A stretch of DNA of 64,000 nt from Oricola cellulosilytica (GCF_019966575.1 NZ_JAINFK010000001.1:496001-560000); one strand, 5' to 3'. Counted from the stretch's first letter, positions 17,814 to 30,475 are shown. Numbers and translations are program-made. The notes: generated by a model not told the origin, from the sequence alone.

Positions 17814-18509
17814 TCAGACCGTGAGATGCGCGCGGACGTCGGCCCGGTCGAGCGATGCAGCGTCGCCCGAATGGACCACTGCGCCCCGATCCATGACATA
17901 GACGTAGTCCGCCAGTTCTCGGCAGAAATCGAGGTACTGCTCGACGAGAAGGATCGCGATTCCCTGACTGTCGCGCAGGAAGCGTATCGCCCGGCCGATA
18001 TCCTTGATGATGGACGGTTGAATGCCTTCCGTCGGCTCGTCGAGAAGCAGAAGTTGCGGGCGTGTGACCAATGCCCGGCCGATGGCCAATTGCTGCTGCT
18101 GGCCGCCGGAAAGATCGCCGCCCCTGCGCCCGAGCATGTCTTTCAGTACCGGGAAGAGTTCGAAGATGTAATTCGGCACCACGCGTTCGGAGCGTTTGAG
18201 ACCAGCATAGCCTGTCTCGAGATTTTCCCGCACAGTGAGGAGAGGGAATATCTCCCTGCCTTGTGGAACGTACCCGATTCCGCCGCGCCCGCGATCATGG
18301 GACGGCATTTTTCCAAGCGTTCTCCCGTCAAGGCGTATCGCTCCATTCGAGGGAGCCTGATGCCCGACAATGGCACGCAGCAGCGATGTTTTCCCGACGC
18401 CATTGCGCCCGAGGAGGCAGGTGATCGCGCCAGGCGCAACGTCAAGCGAAACGCCCCGCAGTGCCTGTGCTGCCCCATAGTGAAGGGAGAGGTTTTCGAT
18501 CGTCAGCAT
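17814..18509 (-). CDS. urtE: Urea ABC transporter ATP-binding protein UrtE
   Basis: This is the second ATPase of the urea importer, 231 aa, of the branched-chain-amino-acid (LivF) type. Walker A (GRNGVGKTS) is at 34-42. The LSGGQQQQLAIGRAL signature and Walker B with LLLDEPTEGIQPSII follow; the 'EGIQPSII' stretch is typical of UrtE. It is the last gene of the operon urtA-B-C-D-E and lies 9 nt after urtD. No urease genes are in the window, so the fate of the imported urea is not shown here. Confidence 0.95.
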   Translation of the reverse strand: MLTIENLSLHYGAAQALRGVSLDVAPGAITCLLGRNGVGKTSLLRAIVGHQAPSNGAIRLDGRTLGKMPSHDRGRGGIGYVPQGREIFPLLTVRENLETGYAGLKRSERVVPNYIFELFPVLKDMLGRRGGDLSGGQQQQLAIGRALVTRPQLLLLDEPTEGIQPSIIKDIGRAIRFLRDSQGIAILLVEQYLDFCRELADYVYVMDRGAVVHSGDAASLDRADVRAHLTV

Positions 18510-18518
18510 GACAGCAAC

Positions 18519-19280
18519 CTAGCGCCCCAGATAGACTTCCACGACGCGCGGATCAGACGAGACATGTTCGAGTGTCCCGTCGGACAGGACGGAGCCCTCG
18601 TGAAGGCATGTCACGCGAACGTCCAGCTCCCGTACGAAGCCCATATCATGCTCTATCACGACCACGGAGTGACCCTCGGCAATGTCGCGCAACAGCCGCG
18701 CCGTTTCTTCGGTCTCCGCATCCGTCATTCCGGCGACCGGCTCATCGACGAGAAGCAGCATCGGGTTCTGGGCAAGCAGCATGCCGATTTCCAACCACTG
18801 CTTTTGGCCATGCGAGAGGCTGGACGCCATCTGGCCGCGCAGATGCGCGAGTCGGGTAACGTCCAGCACCTCTCGTATGCGGCCTTCCCCCGTCCGCGAG
18901 CTGTTGTGAAAGAGCATCGGTAGGACACCCCGAGGCCCGGACAGCGCCAGTGCAATATTGTCCTCGACCGTATGGCTTTCGAACACCGTCGGCTTCTGGA
19001 ACTTGCGGCCGATACCCATCATCGCAATGTCCGCCTCGTCATGCTTTGTCAGGTCGTTCGAACCGTCGAATATGACGTCGCCCGCGTCTGGCCGCGTCTT
19101 GCCGGTGACGATGTCCATCATCGTCGTCTTGCCGGCGCCGTTCGGTCCGATGATCGCCCGCATCTCGCCGTGGTTGAGAACGAAGGAAAGGTTGTTGATC
19201 GCCTTGAAGCCGTCAAAGGAAACGGAGACGCCGTCCAGATACAGGAGCGAATTGGTGACATCCGTGGATACAGTGGTCAT
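18519..19280 (-). CDS. urtD: Urea ABC transporter ATP-binding protein UrtD
   Basis: This is the first ATPase of the urea importer, 253 aa, LivG-type. I use ATG 19280, which overlaps the urtC stop by 4 nt; a much longer upstream frame exists but is urtC in another frame. Walker A is in 'IGPNGAGKTTMMD' near residue 45. The 'GIGRKFQKPTVFESHTV' stretch is characteristic of UrtD, followed by 'LSHGQKQWLEIGMLLAQ' and 'LLLVDEPVAGMTD'. It works with UrtE as the ATPase pair on the UrtB/UrtC membrane channel. Confidence 0.95.
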   Translation of the reverse strand: MTTVSTDVTNSLLYLDGVSVSFDGFKAINNLSFVLNHGEMRAIIGPNGAGKTTMMDIVTGKTRPDAGDVIFDGSNDLTKHDEADIAMMGIGRKFQKPTVFESHTVEDNIALALSGPRGVLPMLFHNSSRTGEGRIREVLDVTRLAHLRGQMASSLSHGQKQWLEIGMLLAQNPMLLLVDEPVAGMTDAETEETARLLRDIAEGHSVVVIEHDMGFVRELDVRVTCLHEGSVLSDGTLEHVSSDPRVVEVYLGR

Positions 19281-20425
19281 GCGTTCTGCTCCCGGACGGC
19301 GTCCGCCCGAACCTTGGCGTCGGTCGCGCGCGAACGTTTCGGCCAATGTCGGGAGATCATGCCGACAATCCCTTTCGGCATGAAAAGCGTGACCGCGACG
19401 AACAGACCACCAAGGGCGAACAACCACAGTTCGGGCAGCGCGCCGGTGAACCAGCTCTTGCCAGCGTTTACGACCAGCGCGCCGACGATCGGGCCGATGA
19501 TCGTTCCGCGTCCGCCGACCGCCGTCCAGACGACCAGCTCGATGGAATTGGCCGGCGCGAACTCGCCCGGATTGATGATGCCGACCTGGGGCACGTATAG
19601 GGCGCCGGCGACGCCCGCCATCATCGCGGAGACAGTGAATGCGAATAGCTTCACCCTCTCCGGACGGTAACCGAGAAACCGTGTGCGTGCCTCCGCATCG
19701 CGCACGGCGATCATCAGCTTGCCGAAATGCGAGCCGGTGATTGCGGCAGTGATCAGCACGCCCAGCGCTAGGGTAACAGCGCTTGCGGCAAAAAGAGCCG
19801 CCCGCGTCTCGTCGGCCTGGACCGAGACACCCAGAATATCCTTGAAGTCGGTCAGGCCATTGTTGCCGCCAAATCCCATGTCGTTTCGGAAGAAGGCAAG
19901 CATCAGCGCATAGGTCATCGCTTGGGTGATGATCGACAGATAAACTCCGGTCACGCGGCTACGGAAGGCGAACCAACCGAAGGCGAAGGCAAGCAGACCG
20001 GGAACCGCAACGACCATGAGAGCGGCGAACCAGAACTGGTCGAAACCGTGCCAGTACCAGGGCAGCTCCTTCCAGTTCAGGAAGACCATGAAATCCGGCA
20101 GTTCCGGATGGCCGTAAACGCCGCGCGAGCCGATCTGGCGCATCAGATACATGCCCATTGCGTAACCGCCGAGCGCGAAGAACGCGCCATGTCCGAGCGA
20201 AAGTATCCCGCAAAAGCCCCATACGAGATCAAGCGCCAATGCCAGCAGCGCATAATTCAGATACTTGCCGAGCAACGCCACCGCATAGTTCGGGACGTGA
20301 AGAGGGTGGGACGGCGCGAAGAGGAGGTTGGCGACCGGAACGAAGATTGCCACGGAAAGAATGAGCGCGAGCGTGACTGCGATCCGGCGATCCAGCCCGC
20401 CCTGAAGGAAGCGGGCCGCGATCAT
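19277..20425 (-). CDS. urtC: Urea ABC transporter permease UrtC
   Basis: This inner-membrane permease of the LivM type has 382 aa and about ten hydrophobic segments. Start ATG 20425 overlaps the urtB stop by 4 nt. UrtC marks are the 'WGFCGILSLGHGAFFALGGYAMGMYLM' region followed by a long loop with 'GSRGVYGHPELPDFM', and the 'GNNGLTDFK' segment. Its stop overlaps the urtD start. Together with UrtB it forms the urea channel. Confidence 0.95.
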   Translation of the reverse strand: MIAARFLQGGLDRRIAVTLALILSVAIFVPVANLLFAPSHPLHVPNYAVALLGKYLNYALLALALDLVWGFCGILSLGHGAFFALGGYAMGMYLMRQIGSRGVYGHPELPDFMVFLNWKELPWYWHGFDQFWFAALMVVAVPGLLAFAFGWFAFRSRVTGVYLSIITQAMTYALMLAFFRNDMGFGGNNGLTDFKDILGVSVQADETRAALFAASAVTLALGVLITAAITGSHFGKLMIAVRDAEARTRFLGYRPERVKLFAFTVSAMMAGVAGALYVPQVGIINPGEFAPANSIELVVWTAVGGRGTIIGPIVGALVVNAGKSWFTGALPELWLFALGGLFVAVTLFMPKGIVGMISRHWPKRSRATDAKVRADAVREQNA

Positions 20426-22041
20426 GCTTCCACCGCCCGGCCGCGCAGCGCGAAGAGGCCGCGCGGTCGCTTCTGGATAAAGAAGATGATGAGTACGAGA
20501 ATTAATATCTTGCCGAGCACCGCTCCGGCGTAGGGTTCGAGCAGCTTGTTGACGACGCCGAGCGACATCGCCCCGACCAGCGTGCCCCAGAGATTGCCGA
20601 CACCCCCGAACACGACCACGAGGAACGAGTCGATGATGTAGGACTGGCCGAGATTTGGCGAGACGTTGTCGATCTGGGACAGCGCCACGCCGGCAATGCC
20701 CGCCACGCCGGAGCCAAGCGCGAATGTCATCGCGTCGATCCAGGGCGCGCGGATTCCCATGGCAGAGGCCATCCGGCGGTTCTGCGTGACCGCGCGCATC
20801 TGCAAGCCGAGCATCGTCCGGTTCATCGCCCACAGGAGGACGGCGAACACCGCCATCGCGAATAACAGGATGTAGAGACGGTTCCAGGTAATCATCATTT
20901 GGCCCAGTTCGAACGCGCCGGACATCCAGGAAGGATTAGAAACCTCGCGATTGGATGGGCCGAAAATCGAGCGTACGGCCTGCTGGAGGATCAGCGAGAC
21001 CCCCCATGTCGCGAGAAGCGTCTCGAGCGGGCGACCGTAGAGGAACCGGATCACGCCCCGCTCGATCAGCATACCGACGAGGGCAGCCGCGAGAAATGCC
21101 AGCGGCAGTGCGATCGGCAGCGACCAGTCGAGTAGACCAGGCGCGGACCGGCGGATCACTTCCTGAACGGCGAAGGTCGTGTAGGCACCGATCATTACCA
21201 TCTCGCCATGGGCCATATTGATGACGCCCATGACTCCGAAGGTGATGGCAAGACCGATGGCCGCCAGAAGCAGGACCGAACCCAGCGAGAGGCCATACCA
21301 GAAATTCTGAGCTATCGACCAGCGGGCGAGTGACCCCTCGATCCGTTCCATAGCCGCCGCAGCCTGCAGCTCCAGTGCCCCGGTCGCGCCGGTCCTGAAC
21401 TGCGAGAGCAAGCCGAGCGCCTCGCGCGTGCCCAGCGCCGCTACCGCTCCGACAGCTTCGGATTTTTCAGCATTGGAGCGATCCGACAGCAGGAGCGATG
21501 CAGCGCGGGCGACCTCCATTCCGCGCCTGACATCGGCATTGGTTTCCCGTTCCAGCGCGGCCTCCACCGCTTCGAGCGCATCGGGATCGGGGTTGGCGAA
21601 AAGCGTTTCGGCGGCGCGCATGCGCACGGCGGGGTCGGCGGCGGTCAGCGTCAACGCCCCGATCGCATCGCGAACCGTGCGGCGAAGACGATTGTTGACG
21701 CGGATCTTCTTCAAAGAGGCCCCGCCAGCCTCGCCCGCGGTGTCGCCATTCACCGGATCGATCAGACGCACGGAAGCGGCCGATCCCCGCACGATGAAGA
21801 CACCGCCGTCCGCCTCCCGCACCTTCAGGTCGCCCTCGCCCAGGGCCGCAAGCACGCGCGTTGCCCGCGGATCGCCGAGGACGACAAGCGCGTCGATGAC
21901 TGCGCCAATCTGCTGGAATCCCTCGGCGGTCGCGAAGCCGGCCACGGCGCCGCGAAGCGCCTCGTCGTCCTGCGCGCGTGCCGAGAGGCCGGAAAGAACG
22001 AGAAAAACGAGGCAAGCAATGAAAGACGCTATCCGTCGCAT
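20422..22041 (-). CDS. urtB: Urea ABC transporter permease UrtB
   Basis: This permease has 539 aa from ATG 22041. A signal peptide-like start (residues 1-22, ending ARA-Q) leads into an N-terminal domain of about 230 residues outside the membrane, with HEAT-like helical repeats ('AVAGFATAEGFQQIGAVIDALVVLGDPRA'). This domain is usual in UrtB. The LivH-type membrane part follows from about residue 255, with 'GVMGVINMAHGEMVMIGAYTTF' typical of the family. It lies downstream of urtA, separated by 87 nt that contain a GC-rich stem-loop, and overlaps urtC by 4 nt. Confidence 0.95.
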   Translation of the reverse strand: MRRIASFIACLVFLVLSGLSARAQDDEALRGAVAGFATAEGFQQIGAVIDALVVLGDPRATRVLAALGEGDLKVREADGGVFIVRGSAASVRLIDPVNGDTAGEAGGASLKKIRVNNRLRRTVRDAIGALTLTAADPAVRMRAAETLFANPDPDALEAVEAALERETNADVRRGMEVARAASLLLSDRSNAEKSEAVGAVAALGTREALGLLSQFRTGATGALELQAAAAMERIEGSLARWSIAQNFWYGLSLGSVLLLAAIGLAITFGVMGVINMAHGEMVMIGAYTTFAVQEVIRRSAPGLLDWSLPIALPLAFLAAALVGMLIERGVIRFLYGRPLETLLATWGVSLILQQAVRSIFGPSNREVSNPSWMSGAFELGQMMITWNRLYILLFAMAVFAVLLWAMNRTMLGLQMRAVTQNRRMASAMGIRAPWIDAMTFALGSGVAGIAGVALSQIDNVSPNLGQSYIIDSFLVVVFGGVGNLWGTLVGAMSLGVVNKLLEPYAGAVLGKILILVLIIFFIQKRPRGLFALRGRAVEA

Positions 22042-22083
22042 CAGCAACCGCTCACTGTTCGAAAATCGCGGGAAGGAGGCAGG

Positions 22084-22112
22084 GCTGCGGGCGGCGCGGA
22101 ACCGCCCGCAGC
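22084..22112 (-). other. Intercistronic GC-rich stem-loop between urtA and urtB
   Basis: A perfect 11-bp inverted repeat (GCTGCGGGCGG / CCGCCCGCAGC) with a 7-nt loop lies in the 87-nt gap after urtA. No U-tract follows. Such elements commonly stabilise the upstream mRNA or partly stop transcription, so that the binding protein is made in excess over the membrane parts. That role is inferred from position. Confidence 0.6.
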
Positions 22113-22128
22113 TATCGGCCAAAGCCAC

Positions 22129-23430
22129 TCAGTTGCCCACTTGGGCCGTGCCGAGACATCTGTTCGTCTCGGTGTTGAAGTTGCCGCATTTGAGATCGAC
22201 CCAGTCCGCCTTGAGCGGTTTGGATTCCGGCAGGTAGTCCGACCAGGCGTCGCCCGGCACCAGCCCCCCGGTTTCCCAGACCGTCTCGAACTGACCATCG
22301 TCCTGGATTTCGCCCACCAGAACGGGCTTGGTGATATGGTGGTTGGCGAGCATGACCGACGTGCCACCGGTGAGGTTTGGCGCCTCGGTGCCCGGCAACG
22401 CTTCGATTACCGCGTCCGCATCGGTCGTCCCGGCGGCCTGGACCGCCTTCACCCACATGTTGAAGCCGATGTAGTGGGCCTCCATGGGATCGTTCGTCAC
22501 CCGGTTCTCGTCGCCGATGAAAGCATGCCAGGTGTCGATGAACTCGGCGTTGGCCTCGCTTTCTGCGGACATGAAGTAGTTCCATGCCGCGAGATGGCCG
22601 ACAAGCGGCTCGGTATCGAGACCGGCCAGTTCCTCCTCGCCGACCGAGAAGGCGACCACGGGTATGTCCTCGGCCTTGACGCCCTGATTTGCAAGTTCCT
22701 TGTAGAACGGAACGTTGGCGTCGCCATTGATGGTGGAGACGACAGCCGTCTTCTTCCCGGCGGCGCCGAATGTCTTCACATCAGACACGATCGTCTGCCA
22801 GTCGGAATGGCCGAACGGCGTGTAGTTGATCATGATGTCCTCGGGCGCGACGCCCTTCGACTTGAGATAGGCTTCGAGGATCTTGTTGGTCGTGCGCGGA
22901 TAGACATAGTCCGTTCCGGCAAGCACCCAGCGCTCGACACCTTCCTCTTCCATCAGATAGTCGACGGCGGGGATCGCCTGCTGGTTCGGCGCGGCGCCCG
23001 TATAAAATACGTTACGCTGGCTTTCCTCGCCCTCGTACTGGACAGGATAGAACAGGATCGAGTTCAGTTCCTCGAAGACCGGAAGAACGGACTTGCGCGA
23101 AACGGAGGTCCATGCGCCGAATACGGCGGCCACTTTCTCCGCCTCTATCAGTTCTCGCGCTTTCTCGGCGAAAAGCGGCCAGTCGGACGCGGGATCGACA
23201 ACCACCGGCTCGAGTTTCCTGCCGAGCAAGCCGCCCTTCTTGTTTTGCTCCTCGATGAGCATCAACATCGCATCCTTGAGCGTCGTCTCGGAGATCGCCA
23301 TCGTGCCGGAGAGGGAATGGAGAATACCGACCTTGATGGGTTCCTCCTGCGCGCTGACAGGCGTCATCGCAGTCGCGGCCGCAAGTGCAGCGAGAGCTGC
23401 AATGGATATCGTGCGTTTGGGGAATTTCAT
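22129..23430 (-). CDS. urtA: Urea ABC transporter substrate-binding protein UrtA
   Basis: This periplasmic urea receptor has 433 aa from ATG 23430, with signal peptide residues 1-27 (ending VSA-Q) and GGAGG about five nt before the start. UrtA marks are 'IKVGILHSLSGTMAISE', 'TSVSRKSVLPVFEELNSILFYPVQYEGEE', 'YVYPRTTNKILEAYL' and the late 'MEAHYIGFNMW'. It is the first gene of the operon. The 270-nt region upstream is AT-rich near 23620-23670 and presumably carries the nitrogen-controlled promoter, but I found no sigma-54 site with correct spacing. Confidence 0.96.
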   Translation of the reverse strand: MKFPKRTISIAALAALAAATAMTPVSAQEEPIKVGILHSLSGTMAISETTLKDAMLMLIEEQNKKGGLLGRKLEPVVVDPASDWPLFAEKARELIEAEKVAAVFGAWTSVSRKSVLPVFEELNSILFYPVQYEGEESQRNVFYTGAAPNQQAIPAVDYLMEEEGVERWVLAGTDYVYPRTTNKILEAYLKSKGVAPEDIMINYTPFGHSDWQTIVSDVKTFGAAGKKTAVVSTINGDANVPFYKELANQGVKAEDIPVVAFSVGEEELAGLDTEPLVGHLAAWNYFMSAESEANAEFIDTWHAFIGDENRVTNDPMEAHYIGFNMWVKAVQAAGTTDADAVIEALPGTEAPNLTGGTSVMLANHHITKPVLVGEIQDDGQFETVWETGGLVPGDAWSDYLPESKPLKADWVDLKCGNFNTETNRCLGTAQVGN

Positions 23431-23700
23431 GAAGCCCTCCTGTGGCATTTCCTTTGCACTGCAGCATGAGAAAAGCACGTGCCGTGCCAGCCGGGGCGAG
23501 ACCTTGGCACGAGGAGGGAACGTCGCGTATTTTCAATGTCTTGACTCGCGACGCTAGTGGCAGGATCGATGCGCCGCATCCATGTGCACCGCAACGCAAT
23601 TAGGCACCACGGCGTTCAAAACGGCTAATTTTTAGACGCAAAATATTTTTGCTTAATTATTAATCATACTGACGAGCCGAGGCGACGCCGGCTGCTTCGG

Positions 23701-24111
23701 TCAGTTGTTGCGGCACGCCGCACAGGTCCCGCGAAGTTCTACCGTCGACCTCGTCAACGCAAAGCCGGTTCCCGAGGCGAGTGCGCCGAGTTCGCGTCCC
23801 AATTTCTCGTCGGCGATCTCGGACACATGCCCGCACGTCTCGCAGATGGCGAACGCCATTGTTTCATGGGACTCGCATTCGGGATGGCTGCAGGCGACGA
23901 AAGCATTGAGGCTTTCGAGTCTGTGTACCATGCCGAACTCGACCAGCTTCTCCAACGCACGGTAGACCTGCAGCGGCGCCCGGAAGCCTTCGTCCCGGAG
24001 CCGGTCGAGTATGGTATACGCGCTGAGCGGCGCGTCAGAGCCCGACAGCGTGTCGAAGACCAGGGTCTGGTTCCTGGTCAAATCGGGATGGGAATCGACT
24101 TGGCCGCTCAT
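23701..24111 (-). CDS. zur: Zinc uptake regulator Zur (Fur family)
   Basis: This is a 136-aa Fur-family repressor that binds DNA when loaded with zinc. The winged-helix part is residues 1-75 ('LTRNQTLVFDTLSGSDAPLSAYTILDRL' opens the helix-turn-helix region). The dimerisation half carries the metal ligands: 'CSHPECESHE', 'CETCG' and the C-terminal 'CAACR' pair. The cysteine pairs and zinc-gene context point to Zur and not Fur. ATG 24111 overlaps the znuB stop by 4 nt, so it is co-transcribed as znuC-znuB-zur. Its likely operator is the palindrome at 25835-25868. Confidence 0.93.
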   Translation of the reverse strand: MSGQVDSHPDLTRNQTLVFDTLSGSDAPLSAYTILDRLRDEGFRAPLQVYRALEKLVEFGMVHRLESLNAFVACSHPECESHETMAFAICETCGHVSEIADEKLGRELGALASGTGFALTRSTVELRGTCAACRNN

Positions 24112-24950
24112 TTCCCGGCTGCTCCTCTTTCAGACATTGGAGTGCTATTTTTCTTGACCGACGCCAGACGAGCGAGAGGCGTGAGGCTCGCCACGAACAG
24201 GCCCAGAGCCGCGACCACGATGCTCGGCCCCGACGGCGTGTCCCATTCCAGAGAGCCGAACAGACCGCCGGCGACCGACAGCGCTCCGAATACCGCCGCG
24301 AGCACCGCCATATGCTCGGGTCCGCGCACGAAACGCCTCGCGGCAGCAGCAGGTATGATCAGCATCGCGGTGATAAGGAGCACCCCGACAATCTTCAGCG
24401 CGATGGCGATAACGACCGCCATCAGCAGCATGAACACCACGTCGGCACGGTCCGGGTTCATCCCCTCCGCTTCGGCCAGTTCCCGGCTAACCGTCGCCGC
24501 GAAGAGCGGATGCCAGATCATCGCCAACACAGCGATGACGAGCGAGCCGCCCAGATAGATCACAAGGATGTCGGCCCGGGAGACCGCCAGGATGTCGCCG
24601 AACAGAAGGCCCATCAGGTCGATCCGCACCCAAGTCATGAAGGCAAGCACGACGAGCCCCAGCGCCAGCGCTGAATGGGATAGAAGGCCCAGCAGCGCAT
24701 CCGATGACAGCGTCGCCCGCCGCTGCAGGGCCACGAGCGCAAGCGACACGCAAACCGAAACCGCAAAGACCGCCAGCGTCGTGTCGACTTCGAAGAGAAA
24801 CGCCAGCGCCACCCCGAGCAGCGCCGCATGAGAGAGCGTGTCGCCGAAATAGGCGAGACGCCGCCAGACAACGAAACATCCAAGCGGGCCGGCAACCAGT
24901 GCCACCCCGACGCCCGCAACCAATGCGCGGATGAAGAAGTCATCAAGCAT
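24108..24950 (-). CDS. znuB: Zinc ABC transporter permease ZnuB
   Basis: This is the inner-membrane channel of the ZnuABC zinc importer, 280 aa with about eight hydrophobic segments, of the ABC-3 permease family. I use ATG 24950, where 'MLDDFFIRALVAGVGVALVAGPLG' begins; the longer upstream frame is not homologous. 'YFGDTLSHAALLGVAL' and 'LLITAMLIIPAAAARRF' are family signatures. Its start overlaps the end of znuC by 8 nt and its stop overlaps zur. Confidence 0.94.
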   Translation of the reverse strand: MLDDFFIRALVAGVGVALVAGPLGCFVVWRRLAYFGDTLSHAALLGVALAFLFEVDTTLAVFAVSVCVSLALVALQRRATLSSDALLGLLSHSALALGLVVLAFMTWVRIDLMGLLFGDILAVSRADILVIYLGGSLVIAVLAMIWHPLFAATVSRELAEAEGMNPDRADVVFMLLMAVVIAIALKIVGVLLITAMLIIPAAAARRFVRGPEHMAVLAAVFGALSVAGGLFGSLEWDTPSGPSIVVAALGLFVASLTPLARLASVKKNSTPMSERGAAGK

Positions 24951-25797
24951 CGCCGGCTCCCGTCGCGTCATGGCGACCTCGATCCCGATCCTCCCCCTGA
25001 TGCTGACCGTCGCCGGGATGGCAGTGATCGGTGATCGTGCCGTCGGCGTGGCGTACCCTGCCATCGGGGAGATGGGTATGGTCGTGCTGGTGCTCGTAGA
25101 CGGCCAGTGCCGGGCCGTCGCGCGCGCCGAACAGCTGCTTGTAGGCGTCGCTCGATGCCACCGCCGTCGGCGTGCCCTCACAACAGACGTGGCCGTTCAA
25201 GCAGATGACCCGATCGGTCGCAGCCATCACCACATGAAGATCGTGGGAAATCAGAAGCACTCCGCAACGCAGTTCATCGCGGAGGCGGCCAATCAGTTCG
25301 TAGAGCGCGATTTCGCTGGAGAAGTCGACGCCCTGCACCGGTTCGTCCAGCACGAGCAGATCCGGTCGGCGGGCGATCGCTCGCGCCAGCATAACCCGCT
25401 GGAACTCGCCGCCGGAAAGATTACGCACCTCCGCGCGGCGAAGATGCCCGATCCCGGTGCGGGCAACGGCAGCCTCGATGTCGTCCCGTGCGACCCTCGC
25501 GATCAGCCGCAGGAAGCGCTCAACCGACAGGGGCAAGGTCCAGTCGACCGATAACTTCTGCGGCACGTAGCCCACACGCAGTCCATCGCGCCGTCTGGCG
25601 ATGCCGTGGTCCGGCTTCAAGATCCCGAGAGCCAGCTTCGCGGTCGTGGACTTGCCGGACCCGTTCGGTCCGATCAGCGTGACGATTTCGCCTGGCCGGA
25701 CCGAAAGATCGACCCCGCGCACGAGCCAGCGCCCATCGCGCCTTATGCCGGCATTGTCGAGAGAGACGAGTGGTTCGGCCGGTTTGAGCATGTTCAT
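24943..25797 (-). CDS. znuC: Zinc ABC transporter ATP-binding protein ZnuC
   Basis: This is the ATPase of the zinc importer, 284 aa from ATG 25797; a second ATG two codons later is also possible. Walker A is GPNGSGKST, the signature 'NLSGGEFQRVMLARAIA' and Walker B 'LLVLDEPVQGVD'. The C-terminal tail is rich in histidine ('EHQHDHTHLPDGRVRHADGT'), a frequent ZnuC feature that may bind metal. The gene is divergent from znuA, and the putative Zur operator sits 37 nt upstream of its start. Confidence 0.95.
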   Translation of the reverse strand: MNMLKPAEPLVSLDNAGIRRDGRWLVRGVDLSVRPGEIVTLIGPNGSGKSTTAKLALGILKPDHGIARRRDGLRVGYVPQKLSVDWTLPLSVERFLRLIARVARDDIEAAVARTGIGHLRRAEVRNLSGGEFQRVMLARAIARRPDLLVLDEPVQGVDFSSEIALYELIGRLRDELRCGVLLISHDLHVVMAATDRVICLNGHVCCEGTPTAVASSDAYKQLFGARDGPALAVYEHQHDHTHLPDGRVRHADGTITDHCHPGDGQHQGEDRDRGRHDATGAGDA

Positions 25798-25834
25798 TTC
25801 GCATCGAGGTGTCTTGCGGCCCGGTATCGCACAC

Positions 25835-25868
25835 GTTATACCATTACACAAATGTGTAATACTATAAC
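25835..25868. promoter_or_regulatory. Putative Zur operator between znuC and znuA
   Basis: A 34-bp palindrome lies in the znuC-znuA intergenic gap. The inner half-sites ATTACACA and TGTGTAAT are perfect 8-bp complements around a 2-bp centre. Two bp further out, GTTATA and TATAAC match as well. The AT-rich dyad is like known alphaproteobacterial Zur boxes, and the divergent zinc genes make Zur control of both directions likely. The outer arms suggest room for more than one Zur dimer. The znuA start is only 14 nt away, so binding would cover the promoter or leader. Confidence 0.82.
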
Positions 25869-25882
25869 ATGACGGAAAAATC

Positions 25883-26836
25883 ATGCCCGGTTTACGTACG
25901 CTGGTCGCAGCGGTCATCGCCCTTTTCCTCCCTTATGCAACTGCATCCGCAGAGGTGGCGGTCGCCACGTCCATCAAGCCGGTTCACTCCCTTGTCGCTG
26001 CGGTCATGGAAGGCGTGGGCACACCCGCCCTGCTCGTCGACGGCGCTGGATCTCCGCACTCGTACAGCCTGAAGCCCTCGCAAGCGGCGGCACTTGAAAA
26101 TGCCGAAGTCATATTCTGGGTTGGTCCCGCCCTCGAGAGCTTTCTCGCCAAGCCCCTTGCCACGATCGCGGCAGAGGCCCGGGTGACCGAACTGATGGAG
26201 GTTGAAGGCCAGACTCTTCTGGGCTTTCGCGAAGGCGGTGAGTTTGAAAGTCATGACGATGCCGAAGGCCCAGAACACAGTGCCAACGATCCGGACATGC
26301 ATGCAGAGGAGGGCGCCTTCAATCCTCACATCTGGCTCGACCCCAGGAACGCGATCGTGCTCGTCGAACAGATAGAAACCGTGCTTTCCGAGGTCGATCC
26401 CGAACAAGCGACCCAATACCAGGCAAATGCCAATAAGATCGTGGCGAAGCTGGAATCGCTCACTGAGGAGATCGGCGAGATGCTGGAGGCGGCCCGCGAA
26501 GGTAAATTCATCGTCTTCCACGACGCCTATCGCTACTTCGAGGAGCGCTTCGATATCCATGCGACCGGTTCCGTCACGGTCAGCCCGGAGGTTGCACCTG
26601 GTGCGGCGCGCATCGCGGAAATCAAGGGCAGAATCCGCGAAACCGAGACTGTCTGCGTCTTTTCCGAGCCTCAGTTCGAGCCAAAACTCATCGCGACGCT
26701 GATCGCGGACACAAACGCCAAATCCGGCGTCCTCGACCCCCTAGGCGCCGGTCTGGCGGATGGACCTGAGCTCTATTTCGAGCTGATGCGAAATATGGCG
26801 ACCACACTTGTCGACTGCCTGGCAGACCGGGGATAG
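25883..26836 (+). CDS. znuA: Zinc ABC transporter substrate-binding protein ZnuA
   Basis: This periplasmic zinc receptor has 317 aa with a signal peptide (residues 1-23). The expected zinc ligands are His59 ('GSPHSYSLKP'), His149 ('FNPHIWLDP') and the histidine of 'VFHDAYRYFEERF'. A short acidic, histidine-containing loop (about 121-145) precedes the second ligand and is the usual zinc-catching loop, here with only a few histidines. The gene stands alone on the plus strand, divergent from znuC-znuB-zur and sharing their operator. Confidence 0.95.
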   Translation: MPGLRTLVAAVIALFLPYATASAEVAVATSIKPVHSLVAAVMEGVGTPALLVDGAGSPHSYSLKPSQAAALENAEVIFWVGPALESFLAKPLATIAAEARVTELMEVEGQTLLGFREGGEFESHDDAEGPEHSANDPDMHAEEGAFNPHIWLDPRNAIVLVEQIETVLSEVDPEQATQYQANANKIVAKLESLTEEIGEMLEAAREGKFIVFHDAYRYFEERFDIHATGSVTVSPEVAPGAARIAEIKGRIRETETVCVFSEPQFEPKLIATLIADTNAKSGVLDPLGAGLADGPELYFELMRNMATTLVDCLADRG

Positions 26837-26922
26837 CGGAGCCCGAGGGTCCGCGATCACGATGTACCGGCCGACCGGCTCCATCAAGTGGGATAGCCCC
26901 GAGCCTCCAACACCGCTCCTCG

Positions 26923-30471
<3,549 letters not shown>

Positions 30472-30475
<4 letters not shown>

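Noticed and set aside
22141-23469. Long plus-strand open frame opposite urtA
   Set aside because: It exactly mirrors the urtA gene and has shadow-frame composition; urtA homology on the minus strand is unambiguous.
23591-23609. Possible sigma-54 (nitrogen) promoter upstream of urtA on the minus strand
   Set aside because: TGG and TTGC elements are present, but the spacing is one base off the GG-N10-GC rule and the -24 box is poor, so I do not call it.
23638-23652. AT-rich hairpin that might terminate zur
   Set aside because: The stem is only six weak pairs without a U-tract; it is likely part of the AT-rich urtA upstream region.
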